Shown here one piece after another: positions 44,416-51,140 of a DNA stretch of 54,491 nucleotides (the stretch's first letter is position 1; each line of letters begins with the position of its first letter). A program made the position numbers and the translations under genes. Origin of the DNA: Planctomycetota bacterium (GTDB lineage: Bacteria > Planctomycetota > UBA1135 > GCA-002748355); contig DROQ01000216.1 in NCBI GenBank assembly GCA_011321845.1, positions 1 through 54,491 on the forward strand. Direction: 5' to 3'. Under the pieces are notes generated by a model. That model ran no database searches. It was not told where the DNA came from and worked only from the letters and a program-made list of their open reading frames with translations.

Positions 44416-44913
44416 CTAGCCTTCGTACTCCCAGAGGAAGAAGCCTTTGCCGGCGTTCAGGAGGGTGGCCCGCTCCCGGAGCCTGGGGTCGCTCTCAGGT
44501 CCGATCTCGAGGATGAAGACCGAGGGGAGCATGGCCTTTGCTTTGGTTTCCCAGTCCTCGGGGATGCTGTCGAGAAGCCAGAAGTGCCGGGGCATGAGGA
44601 GGATCTTGAGGTGGGAGAGGACCATGTCCCGGGTCTTGGCGTCGCCGGAGATGACGAAAACCTTGGCGTCCTGCGGGGTTCTTCGGGCGAGGCTCCCGTA
44701 AGAATCCTGTAGGGTCCCCTCGGGCAGTCTCAGTTCCCTCTCCCAGCGGGCCATGTCATGGCGGACTCTCGAAGGCTCGTCGAGCCTGAGGGCGGGAAGG
44801 AGGTCATGGACACGAGCCTGGGCTTCTCTGCCGATCTGGAGGGCGGACCAGCCGCCCTGCCAGAGCAGGTACCCGACGAACAGGGCCGACGCGACTGTGA
44901 CTTTGAGAGCCAT
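44416..44913 (-). CDS. Small membrane-anchored protein of unknown function
   Basis: The protein is 165 aa. One N-terminal membrane helix (VTVASALFVGYLLWQGGW) is followed by a soluble alpha/beta domain (DAKVFVISGDAKTRDMVLSH, then LPSVFILEIGP) that looks Rossmann-like. It is placed immediately before the polytopic GT-C-like gene and may be its partner. The start is the ATG at 44913 after GGAG. Function unknown. Confidence 0.62.
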   Translation of the reverse strand: MALKVTVASALFVGYLLWQGGWSALQIGREAQARVHDLLPALRLDEPSRVRHDMARWERELRLPEGTLQDSYGSLARRTPQDAKVFVISGDAKTRDMVLSHLKILLMPRHFWLLDSIPEDWETKAKAMLPSVFILEIGPESDPRLRERATLLNAGKGFFLWEYEG

Positions 44914-44948
44914 CTCCTGCTCATCCTAGGGGAGGGGCAGGGAAAATT

Positions 44949-45211
44949 CTTCATCCTCCTTGCCGCTTGGTTTTGCCCAGAAGGATTCCTGTCTTCATCC
45001 CCTTCGCCGCCGGGTTTTGCCCAGAATAGTCTCTGTCTTCCTTCTCTTCACCGCCGGGTTGTGCGCAGAATGATCTCCGTCTTCATCCTCTTCGCCACCT
45101 GGTTTTTCCCAGAATGATTTTGCTTTCATCCTCTTCTCCGCCGGGTTTTGCGAAGAATGATTTCTGTCTTCATCCTCTTCATCTCCGGGTTTTGCCCAGA
45201 ATGATTTCTGC
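44949..45211. repeat. Six degenerate 44-nt tandem units
   Basis: Six units of 43-44 nt, each starting (C)TTCATCC or similar and containing a GGTTTTGCCCAGAATGAT block, run without gaps. The period is not a multiple of three, so they are not coding. The array fills the space between the divergent small membrane protein and arsR, ending 15 nt before the arsR promoter. Confidence 0.9.
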
Positions 45212-45226
45212 AGAAGGATCGTGGAA

Positions 45227-45255
45227 TTGAAAAAAGATGGCTATTTGGCTATAAA
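45227..45255 (+). promoter_or_regulatory. arsR promoter with built-in operator
   Basis: TTGAAA (45227-45232) and TATAAA (45250-45255) are separated by exactly 17 nt. Between and over the -10 lies TGGCTATTTGGC (45238-45249), and TTGGC..GCCAA forms a palindrome across the -10. The same 12-mer occurs in the fmdE-like promoter, so it is a likely ArsR site. Confidence 0.7.
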
Positions 45256-45288
45256 GCCAAGTTCTTGGCCGCAGGTCCCAGGTGCATC

Positions 45289-45597
45289 ATGAAGAACCTC
45301 AGAACGAAGAAGGCCGAACGACTCCGCAAGATCCGAGCGGAGCGTCTCAAGGCCTTGGCCCATCCCACCCGGCTGCTGTTTTTCGAGGCCCTCGAACAGG
45401 GCGAAAAGTGTGTGGGGGACCTCCAGGCCCTCGTGGACGCTGACTTCTCCACGGTATCCCGGCACCTCGCCCGATTGAAACAAGCCGGCCTCGTGCGCTG
45501 GGAAAAGCGGGGAAACCAGGTCGTCTATTCCCTGACCGCTCCCTGCCTGGACCCCTTCCTCCGCTGCCTCGACAACCTGGAGGTCCAGGACGCCTAG
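45289..45597 (+). CDS. ArsR/SmtB-family transcriptional repressor
   Basis: The protein is 102 aa. The winged helix is complete: LKALAHPTRLLFFEALEQG near residue 17, recognition helix DADFSTVSRHLARLKQAGLV near 46, wing WEKRGNQVVYSLT near 70. In ArsR the sensing loop reads ELCVC; here it is EKCVGDL, with one Cys only. Two more Cys lie in the C-terminus (APCLDPFLRC). It may sense a metalloid or a sulfur species. It is first in a row with the FmdE-like and TSUP genes and shares its operator with the FmdE-like gene. The ATG at 45289 fits the family start. Confidence 0.85.
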   Translation: MKNLRTKKAERLRKIRAERLKALAHPTRLLFFEALEQGEKCVGDLQALVDADFSTVSRHLARLKQAGLVRWEKRGNQVVYSLTAPCLDPFLRCLDNLEVQDA

Positions 45598-45752
45598 CAG
45601 TGTAGATGGAACCCCAAGGTTTCCGACGCCTAAGTCCCTGAATGGAATCTGGAGGTGCCGAACCTCGATTCGTTGATGGGACTTGGAGATGCCGGACGCC
45701 TGGCTCCGTTGATGTCCCGGGAGGTCCAAGACGTCTAGCAATCAGCTTTGGG
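45577..45752. repeat. About 35-nt degenerate tandem repeat formed from the 3' end of arsR
   Basis: Units begin near 45577, 45613, 45649, 45682 and 45717. The first is the end of arsR itself (CTGGAGGTCCAGGACGCCTAG); later units, such as CGGGAGGTCCAAGACGTCTAG at 45717, are imperfect copies of it. Confidence 0.75.
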
Positions 45753-45877
45753 CTTGAAATGTGAGCTACACGAAGAATGGAAGGGGTTTAGGGAGGAAGG
45801 TCGCATTCTCTTGGGCAGCCCTGAGCCAGCCCTGACTTTGTGAAAATCCGACAAAACGTCGCAGTAGGATTTTTCGA

Positions 45878-45908
45878 TTGGCTATTTGGCCGAAAAGGCA
45901 AATATAAT
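45878..45908 (+). promoter_or_regulatory. Promoter and ArsR-type operator of the FmdE-like gene
   Basis: A consensus TATAAT is at 45903-45908, with TTGGCT 19 nt upstream as a possible -35. TGGCTATTTGGC (45879-45890) is identical to the block in the arsR promoter, followed by CGAAAAGGCAAA, giving an imperfect palindrome over the promoter. Confidence 0.68.
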
Positions 45909-45940
45909 GCTTTGACGTTTTTTGATCTCAGGAGGCAGAA

Positions 45941-46555
45941 ATGAACTACGAAGAACTCTATGAACCCGCCCTTCTCCTTCACGGCCACAAATGCCCCGCG
46001 ATGCCCATGGGTCTTCGCTCGGGCCTCGCCGCTCTCGAAAAGCTGGGCGTGGATCGCGCCAAGGACGGCCAGCTCGTCGCCCTGGTCGAGATCGGGGAGG
46101 ACCACTGCGCGACCTGTTTCGCGGATGGCGTCCAGATGGCCACAGGTTGCACCTTTGGAAAGGGGAACATCAAACGGCTCCACCAAGGGAAGTGGGGGAT
46201 GACCCTGGTGGATAAGAAGAACCAGAAAGCCGTGCGCGTCGTGCCCAAGGCAGAGGCCATGCTGGCCAACAAGAAGACCGAGTTTTTCCAGGAGTATCGC
46301 ATGAAGGGGGTCCCAGCCTCCCAAGTCCCCCTCGAAGTGGTGCAACCCCTGGTGGACAAGATCTCCAACGCCCCCGTCGAGGCGGTTTTCGATGTCTCGG
46401 AAGTCTTCGACTACAAGTGGGAGGAGCCACCCCACTCCTTCGATAGCTTTGTCTGCGATGAGTGTGGGGAGCTGGTCGTGGAGCCCTATGGCCGTGTCTT
46501 GGGGGAGGAGAAGGTGTGCATCCCCTGCCGCGAGAAGGCGAGCGCCGGGAAATAA
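45941..46555 (+). CDS. FmdE-family protein with C-terminal zinc ribbon
   Basis: The protein is 204 aa. The FmdE domain has HGHKCP at residues 14-19 and TGCTFGKGNIKRL near 68, the usual metal/cofactor-contact residues. A C-terminal zinc ribbon follows (CDEC near 173 and CIPC near 194). FmdE proteins are linked to molybdenum-dependent formylmethanofuran dehydrogenase in archaea, but many bacterial members act elsewhere with unknown roles. AGGAGG precedes the ATG by 7 nt. It is probably controlled by ArsR and is followed by a TSUP exporter gene. Confidence 0.85.
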   Translation: MNYEELYEPALLLHGHKCPAMPMGLRSGLAALEKLGVDRAKDGQLVALVEIGEDHCATCFADGVQMATGCTFGKGNIKRLHQGKWGMTLVDKKNQKAVRVVPKAEAMLANKKTEFFQEYRMKGVPASQVPLEVVQPLVDKISNAPVEAVFDVSEVFDYKWEEPPHSFDSFVCDECGELVVEPYGRVLGEEKVCIPCREKASAGK

Positions 46556-46578
46556 CGAGATAGAAAGGAAACCGCTTG

Positions 46579-46613
46579 GGAGGATTCCCCTGCCGCAGTC
46601 TCGGGAATCCTCC
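46579..46613 (+). terminator. 11-bp hairpin between FmdE-like and TSUP genes
   Basis: GGAGGATTCCC pairs with GGGAATCCTCC around a 13-nt loop, without a following T run. It may reduce read-through into, or stabilise the transcript of, the TSUP gene. Confidence 0.45.
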
Positions 46614-46671
46614 TGGCTTGGGGGGCGGGCATCCCCGTCCCCCCTCCCTTGGGACTTGAAGGAGAGAGACC

Positions 46672-47427
46672 ATGTTGTGGCTTGTCATCACCCTCATCTT
46701 TTTGCTGGGGTCCCTCTTCGCCATGTTGGGGCTGGGCGGGGCTTTGCTCTACATCCCGGTCTTCCACTGGTTCGGTTATGACTTCAAGTCGGTCGCCATC
46801 CCGACCGGTCTGTTCCTGAATGGCCTGACCGCCCTCTCGGCGGCGGCCTCCTACCATCGATCCAAGATGATCGATTACCGGGGGGGACTTCCCATGGTGG
46901 TCACCTCCTTTCTGGGGGCACCGATCGGAGCCTGGGCCTCCCGCTACGTTCCCCAGGAGACCTTGATCCTCTTGTTTTCGGTCGGGATGCTGGTGGCCGG
47001 GGCCAAGATGCTTCTCAGCTCGGGCAACCCCGAGCCTGCCTCCCTGTTGGCCCCCCACAAGCGCGCCTGGATCACAGGGAGCGCAGGGCTGGTGATCGGC
47101 TTCCTGGCCGGTTTGCTTGGGATCGGCGGAGGCTTTTTGTTCGTGCCCATCCTGATCCACCTCGGGTATCCCGCCAAGCAGGCCGCCGCCACCTCGTCCT
47201 TCGTGGTGATCTTTTCCTCCTTCTCAGGCTTCGCCGGGCACCTGAGCGAAGGTCACTTCGACCTTCCCCTGTTGATCGGAGCGGGAGTCGCCGTGCTGAT
47301 CGCCTCCCAGCTTGGAGCCCACCTGATGAAACACAAGATGAAGGCCAAGTGGCTCAAGCAGATGTTCGGACTCCTTCTAGTCGGAGTCGCGATCAAATTG
47401 GCCTTAGGGATTCTGCTGAGAGGATAG
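46672..47427 (+). CDS. TSUP (TauE/SafE) family membrane permease
   Basis: The protein is 251 aa with 7-8 membrane segments. The two internal repeats of the family are clear: LGLGGALLYIPVFHWFGYDF near residue 19, and LGIGGGFLFVPILIHLGYPA then KQAAATSSFVVI near 145. TSUP proteins move sulfite, sulfonates, thiosulfate or related sulfur compounds. GGAGAGAGACC precedes the ATG. With ArsR and FmdE-like neighbours it may form a stress or detoxification unit for a sulfur compound or metalloid. Confidence 0.87.
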   Translation: MLWLVITLIFLLGSLFAMLGLGGALLYIPVFHWFGYDFKSVAIPTGLFLNGLTALSAAASYHRSKMIDYRGGLPMVVTSFLGAPIGAWASRYVPQETLILLFSVGMLVAGAKMLLSSGNPEPASLLAPHKRAWITGSAGLVIGFLAGLLGIGGGFLFVPILIHLGYPAKQAAATSSFVVIFSSFSGFAGHLSEGHFDLPLLIGAGVAVLIASQLGAHLMKHKMKAKWLKQMFGLLLVGVAIKLALGILLRG

Positions 47428-47600
47428 AAGTAAGCTGGCCTTGGCAATCCTTTTGAGAGGATGGAGGCAAGCTGGCCTTGGGAATCCTCTTGAGAGGATC
47501 GGGGGGCTGCATCCTTCTCGCGCCTTTCCTTCGACCAGGCCCATGAGCGCTTGGGAATCCTCTTGAATGGATCAAGGGGGCTGCATCTCCTCGGGTTTCG
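47395..47600. repeat. 37-nt tandem repeat formed from the 3' end of the TSUP gene
   Basis: Units start at 47395, 47432 and 47469 (exact 37-nt steps), with a partial fourth from about 47545. The first is the last codons and stop of the TSUP gene; the others carry GGCCTTGG, then ATCC..TTGAGAGGAT, which folds into a hairpin. The rest of 47601-47851 holds no gene. Confidence 0.85.
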
Positions 47601-47851
47601 GGGAGAAGAACCCTTCGGGTTGAAGGCAGGCCTGTCCCAGATAGCTTTTCCCAAATCTCCCAAAAGTAAGCCTGAAAACCAAAAACCTGGGAAAGAGACA
47701 AGGGAAACCTGATTTCGATCGACGGGGTTTTGGGCTTAGGATGCAGGTTTCAATGGGAATGGAAGGGGGTTCGGGAAGAGGGTCGGATGATCTTGGGCTG
47801 CACTGGATTGAAGGCTTCCATGGTGGCGTATTCCTGGCATTCTAGGCGCCA

Positions 47852-49624
47852 ATGATTCTCCCCTCCCTGATCGGACTGGATTTTCTACCTCTTCACCACG
47901 CGGGAACCCTGCTGACCTTGGCCATCATCCTGGTGGTGGGGATTGGATTTGGCTGGGCCTTCAAGCGGATCGGACTCCCCTCGGTGACAGGACAGATCGT
48001 CGCCGGGATCCTTTTGGGCGCGGACGTTCTCCATGTATTCGAGGAGGAGGCCATCCATGGCTTGGCTCCCGTTACGGATTTTGCGTTGGGCCTGATCGGT
48101 GTCGCGGTGGGGAGCCACCTCCATTTCAAGAAATTGAGGAATGCCTGGAAGCGCTTGACCCTTCTTCTTCTCTTTGAGGTGACCTTGGTTCCCTTCCTTG
48201 TCTGGGTGGGGGTGTTGATCCTCGGGGGGGTGGTCGGAGAGGAGGTTGCCGGCGGAGGACTCTGGGTGATCGGCCCTCTGCTGGCGGCCTGCGCCATCTC
48301 CACCGCTCCGGCGACCATCGTCGCCCTGGTCAAGGAGACGCACTCCAAGGGGGTCTTCGTCAAAACTCTGGTCGCCGCGATCGCCCTCAACAACATGGCA
48401 TGCATCGCCTTCTTCGAGCTGGGGCATACCATCGTCAAAGCCCAACTGGACCAGGGACAATCCTTCACCCTGATGGAGGGGATTCTCGCGCCGATTCGGC
48501 AACTGGGTTTTTCAGCCATCCTGGGCGGGATCGCAGGTGTGGCCTTGATCCGGATGGCCCGCAATGTCGCCACCTCCGACAAGCTCGCCACCTATTCCAT
48601 GGTCGCCATCCTCCTGACCGTGGGTTTTGGAAAGTGGCTGGGGATTTCCCCCCTGCTTGCCTGCCTCTTTCTCGGGACGACCCTGGCCAACCTCTCCCCC
48701 GACAACGAGGAGATCGGACATGCGGTCTTCGCCAACTTCGAGATCGCGATCTACGCCGCCTTTTTCACCCTCGCGGGCATGCATCTGGATTTCGACCTCG
48801 TGGGACCCGCCATCCTGTTGGCCTCCCTCGTAGTGGCTTTGCGGGCCGTCGGAAAATACAGCTCAGGCTGGCTCGCGATGAAGCTCGCCGGGGCCACCGA
48901 CAAGGTGCGTCAATACCTGGGTCTCGCTCTGATCCCCCAGGCGGGAGTCGCCGTGGGCCTCATCATTGTCATCCTGGAGGATCCACTGTTCTCCGCCTCC
49001 GAGTCGAACAAACAGATCCAGGGGCTCTTCGTCGCCGTTGGACTGACCTCCGTCCTCCTCAACGAGATCATCGGGCCGATCACGACACGCTTCGCCCTCC
49101 TCAAGTCGGGGGACGCCGGCAAGGACCGGGCACGCCTCATCGACTTCCTCCACGAGGAGAACATCACGACCAACCTCCAGGCCGAGACCAAAGAGGAAGC
49201 GATCGAGAAGCTGGTGGATCTCCTGATCGCGACCAACCACCTGGAGATCGATCGGGACGCCTTCCTCCAGTCCGTCCTGGAGAGGGAGCGCGAATTCTCG
49301 ACCTGCCTGGGCTCAGGACTGGCGATCCCCCACGGAGTCCTCGAACAGGGGGATCGCATCCTTGGAGTGATGGGCATCAGCCAGGAGGGCCTGCCCTTCG
49401 AGACCCCAGACGGCATCCCCGTCCACTGTTTCATCTTGCTTGCCACCCCCAAGAGCGAGCGGGACCGGCACCTCGAGGTGCTCGCCGCCTTCGCCCGAGC
49501 CATCGGCCGCGACCCCCACGTCCAGCACCAGCTCTACCACGCCAAGAGCCCCGCGCACGCCTACGAAATCCTCCACGCCGAGGAGGCCGTGGACTTCAAC
49601 TACTTCCTGGACGCCAATGACTGA
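47852..49624 (+). CDS. CPA2-family cation:proton antiporter fused to a PTS EIIA domain
   Basis: The protein is 590 aa. Residues 1-415 are a Na+/H+ or K+/H+ antiporter of the KefB/NhaA-like CPA2 type with 12-13 membrane segments (GLPSVTGQIVAGILLGADVL near 42, LIPQAGVAVGLIIVILEDP near 355). Residues 425-585 form a fructose-type EIIA domain with the phosphorylatable His494 in GSGLAIPHGV. In such fusions the EIIA part may sense PTS phosphorylation or nucleotides and gate ion flow. No other PTS gene is in the window. The repeat array lies just upstream. Confidence 0.88.
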   Translation: MILPSLIGLDFLPLHHAGTLLTLAIILVVGIGFGWAFKRIGLPSVTGQIVAGILLGADVLHVFEEEAIHGLAPVTDFALGLIGVAVGSHLHFKKLRNAWKRLTLLLLFEVTLVPFLVWVGVLILGGVVGEEVAGGGLWVIGPLLAACAISTAPATIVALVKETHSKGVFVKTLVAAIALNNMACIAFFELGHTIVKAQLDQGQSFTLMEGILAPIRQLGFSAILGGIAGVALIRMARNVATSDKLATYSMVAILLTVGFGKWLGISPLLACLFLGTTLANLSPDNEEIGHAVFANFEIAIYAAFFTLAGMHLDFDLVGPAILLASLVVALRAVGKYSSGWLAMKLAGATDKVRQYLGLALIPQAGVAVGLIIVILEDPLFSASESNKQIQGLFVAVGLTSVLLNEIIGPITTRFALLKSGDAGKDRARLIDFLHEENITTNLQAETKEEAIEKLVDLLIATNHLEIDRDAFLQSVLEREREFSTCLGSGLAIPHGVLEQGDRILGVMGISQEGLPFETPDGIPVHCFILLATPKSERDRHLEVLAAFARAIGRDPHVQHQLYHAKSPAHAYEILHAEEAVDFNYFLDAND

Positions 49625-49693
49625 ACGATTCTCGATGCCCCCCTCGATAAGCTGCTCTACTCCGCTTCGTGCCGCTGAAGAAGGGAGAGTGCC

Positions 49694-49726
49694 CTCTCAT
49701 GATTTACCGTGATAAAATCATGAGAG
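49694..49726 (+). promoter_or_regulatory. Inverted repeat hiding a start codon
   Basis: CTCTCATGATTT pairs perfectly with AAATCATGAGAG around a 9-nt loop. The start codon of the 90-aa gene is in the left arm. Folded mRNA would block initiation, suggesting thermal or trans-acting control, or a protein-binding palindrome. Confidence 0.6.
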
Positions 49727-49971
49727 AGTTACGCGGGGTCCTTGAGGAACCCGATCGTCGCCTTCAGCACATCAAGACGTTCCAGCGTTTGATTTGGGAA
49801 CATGAAGATCTCGGTCTCGATCCTGAGGAAGACGAGATCTACCGGGACTTGACTCTGGACCTGGACGACTACCGATCCCGAGGTGAACTCGATGACCCCG
49901 TTTACTACGGCGATGAACGCCTAGAGAGAAATGTGCAGTCCGTGATCCTTCGCATGCAAATGATGGAATAG
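49699..49971 (+). CDS. Small acidic protein of unknown function
   Basis: The protein is 90 aa, acidic and helical (LIWEHEDLGLDPEEDEIYRD, then LDLDDYRSRGELDDP). GGGAGAG lies about 11 nt before the ATG. A GTG 30 nt upstream is an alternative start. No family is recognised. Codon use is like that of the main genome, so it is probably real. It is the last gene before the AT-rich toxin island. Confidence 0.55.
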   Translation: MIYRDKIMRELRGVLEEPDRRLQHIKTFQRLIWEHEDLGLDPEEDEIYRDLTLDLDDYRSRGELDDPVYYGDERLERNVQSVILRMQMME

Positions 49972-50163
49972 CTGCGGTCTCTGGTGGCTAGACCCTTTGT
50001 GGGACGAGTCCGATTTCCTTCTTTTCGCAAGGAGTGGGATCCCAACTTCTTCCGGAAATCTGACCTCGAAGCTTCGGTTTCGGGAGACCTCTAGGTTACA
50101 CATTAGTAAGGAGGGGCGGTTTGTTCTTTTTGTTCTTTGCCCATACCTTGGCCAAGCCACCCA

Positions 50164-50234
50164 GAGAAAGGGAGGGGCCCCGGCTGGAAGGGAAGGGGCA
50201 GGCTAAGGTTGGTTAGATAGGTCCACCAGGCTGG
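50164..50234. mobile_element. Decayed right end of an IS related to the IS1182-like element
   Basis: About 70 nt here (GAAAGGGAG..GGAAGGGAAG..GGCTAAGGTTG..GTCC..CAGGCT) align with 53777-53846, the right end of the intact IS. The terminal repeat is degraded. Upstream, 49972-50163 holds no gene I can support. Confidence 0.55.
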
Positions 50235-50239
50235 TAAAG

Positions 50240-50457
50240 GGGATCAAAAGAAAATGAAAACAATGCAGCCTGGAGGCCACAGTTCCGTGAGTTAATATTC
50301 CTAACGGAATGAATACCAAGAAGCTAGCGCAATGGGCTTCAAATGGCCGGACAATAAAAGAGAAGGGCTACTGAATTGGTTTTTTTGATCCTTTCCATTC
50401 AGGAGGTATGGGAAAAACGTGTATGTTAGATTTGATGGGCCGAAATACAGGTATAAA
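50240..50457 (+). pseudogene. Remnant of a polymorphic toxin tail (cassette 1)
   Basis: The DNA aligns with the toxin tail of cassette 2 on both sides of the IS there (52060-52119 and 53844-53995). In that frame it reads IKEKGY, a stop, then IGFFDPFHSGGMGK, so it is inactive. It directly precedes the immunity-like gene. Confidence 0.55.
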
Positions 50458-50460
50458 TGA

Positions 50461-50996
50461 ATGAGTTGGGCCTTGTTTGTCAACTTACCCTACCCAAAGA
50501 TCAAAAAAAAAATCCTCGAATCGATCTAAATAGCCTTGATTCTCCTTTTAACATAATTACCGATGATCGGGAACCATGGAGACGACCATGGTCCATCCAT
50601 TGGGAGGAGATCTCTGAAAAAAATGAAAAAATCTATGATGTTGTGCGACCTGTCTTCCCTATCTCTTCATCCCTTTGGTTTACTTTTGGAGCTGGGCACT
50701 TTCTTAGGGATCTAGATGCATCGACTTATATCTTTGAAAGAAGTCAAGGTAAGAAGCAAGGTTGGAATGAACGTTTGGAATCCTGGCGGGTCGGTTTTTA
50801 CGATATTTCAGAAAAAATCCTATCCACTTATCCAGCTTATGAGATCGGGTCATTTTGGATAGGAAAGGGTGTGAATTATTCCAAGCCTGGGTTTGACAAG
50901 AGATACCCGGTGACTCTTCAAGAAATAGAATATCGAACAGTGTTTCTTTGTGAAAAGGTTTATGAAATCTTCAAGGATTTTGTTTTCCATTGCTAG
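50461..50996 (+). pseudogene. Immunity-like protein gene, cassette 1, with a one-base frameshift
   Basis: The ATG at 50461 starts MSWALFVNLPYPKIKKK, which matches the start of the paralogue at 54002. The frame then stops soon after a run of ten A residues (50503-50512); the rest of the protein continues in the -1 frame (NPRIDLNSLDSPF..) to 50996. One more A would restore a protein of about 178 aa. The product is aromatic-rich and soluble, as in many immunity proteins. It could be a pseudogene, an assembly error, or expressed by slippage. The last 133 nt or more are identical to the second copy. Confidence 0.6.
50856..50988. repeat. 133-nt block identical to 54359-54491
   Basis: The 3' end of the cassette 1 immunity gene is identical to that of cassette 2 from TGGATAGG to the window edge, while the upstream halves have diverged. 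This indicates recent recombination or gene conversion, or selection on a shared crossover segment. Confidence 0.9.
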
Positions 50997-51001
50997 CGGT
51001 T

Positions 51002-51034
51002 TGTCGATCTGGCTTTGAGGGGGCTTCCGAATTT
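51002..51034. mobile_element. Decayed left end of the same IS family
   Basis: TGTCGATCTG followed by CTTT and AGGGGG matches the left end of the intact IS (52125 onward). It lies just after the cassette 1 immunity gene. The stretch from here to 51140 contains no other gene. Confidence 0.45.
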
Positions 51035-51140
51035 CGTGTGCAGGGTGCAACCCGTTCCTCCCACCTTTTAAAACGGGCGGTTGTTTTCTCCATTTCCCTT
51101 CCCGTCAACATCGGCTTTTTTAAACCGATGCTGATGGGGA

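Noticed and set aside
44758-45117. Plus-strand open frame running into the 44-nt repeats
   Set aside because: It starts antisense to the small anchored protein and its end is repeat sequence with a period not divisible by three.
44949-45211. Possible CRISPR array
   Set aside because: Units are contiguous and degenerate, without unique spacers between identical repeats, and there are no cas genes.
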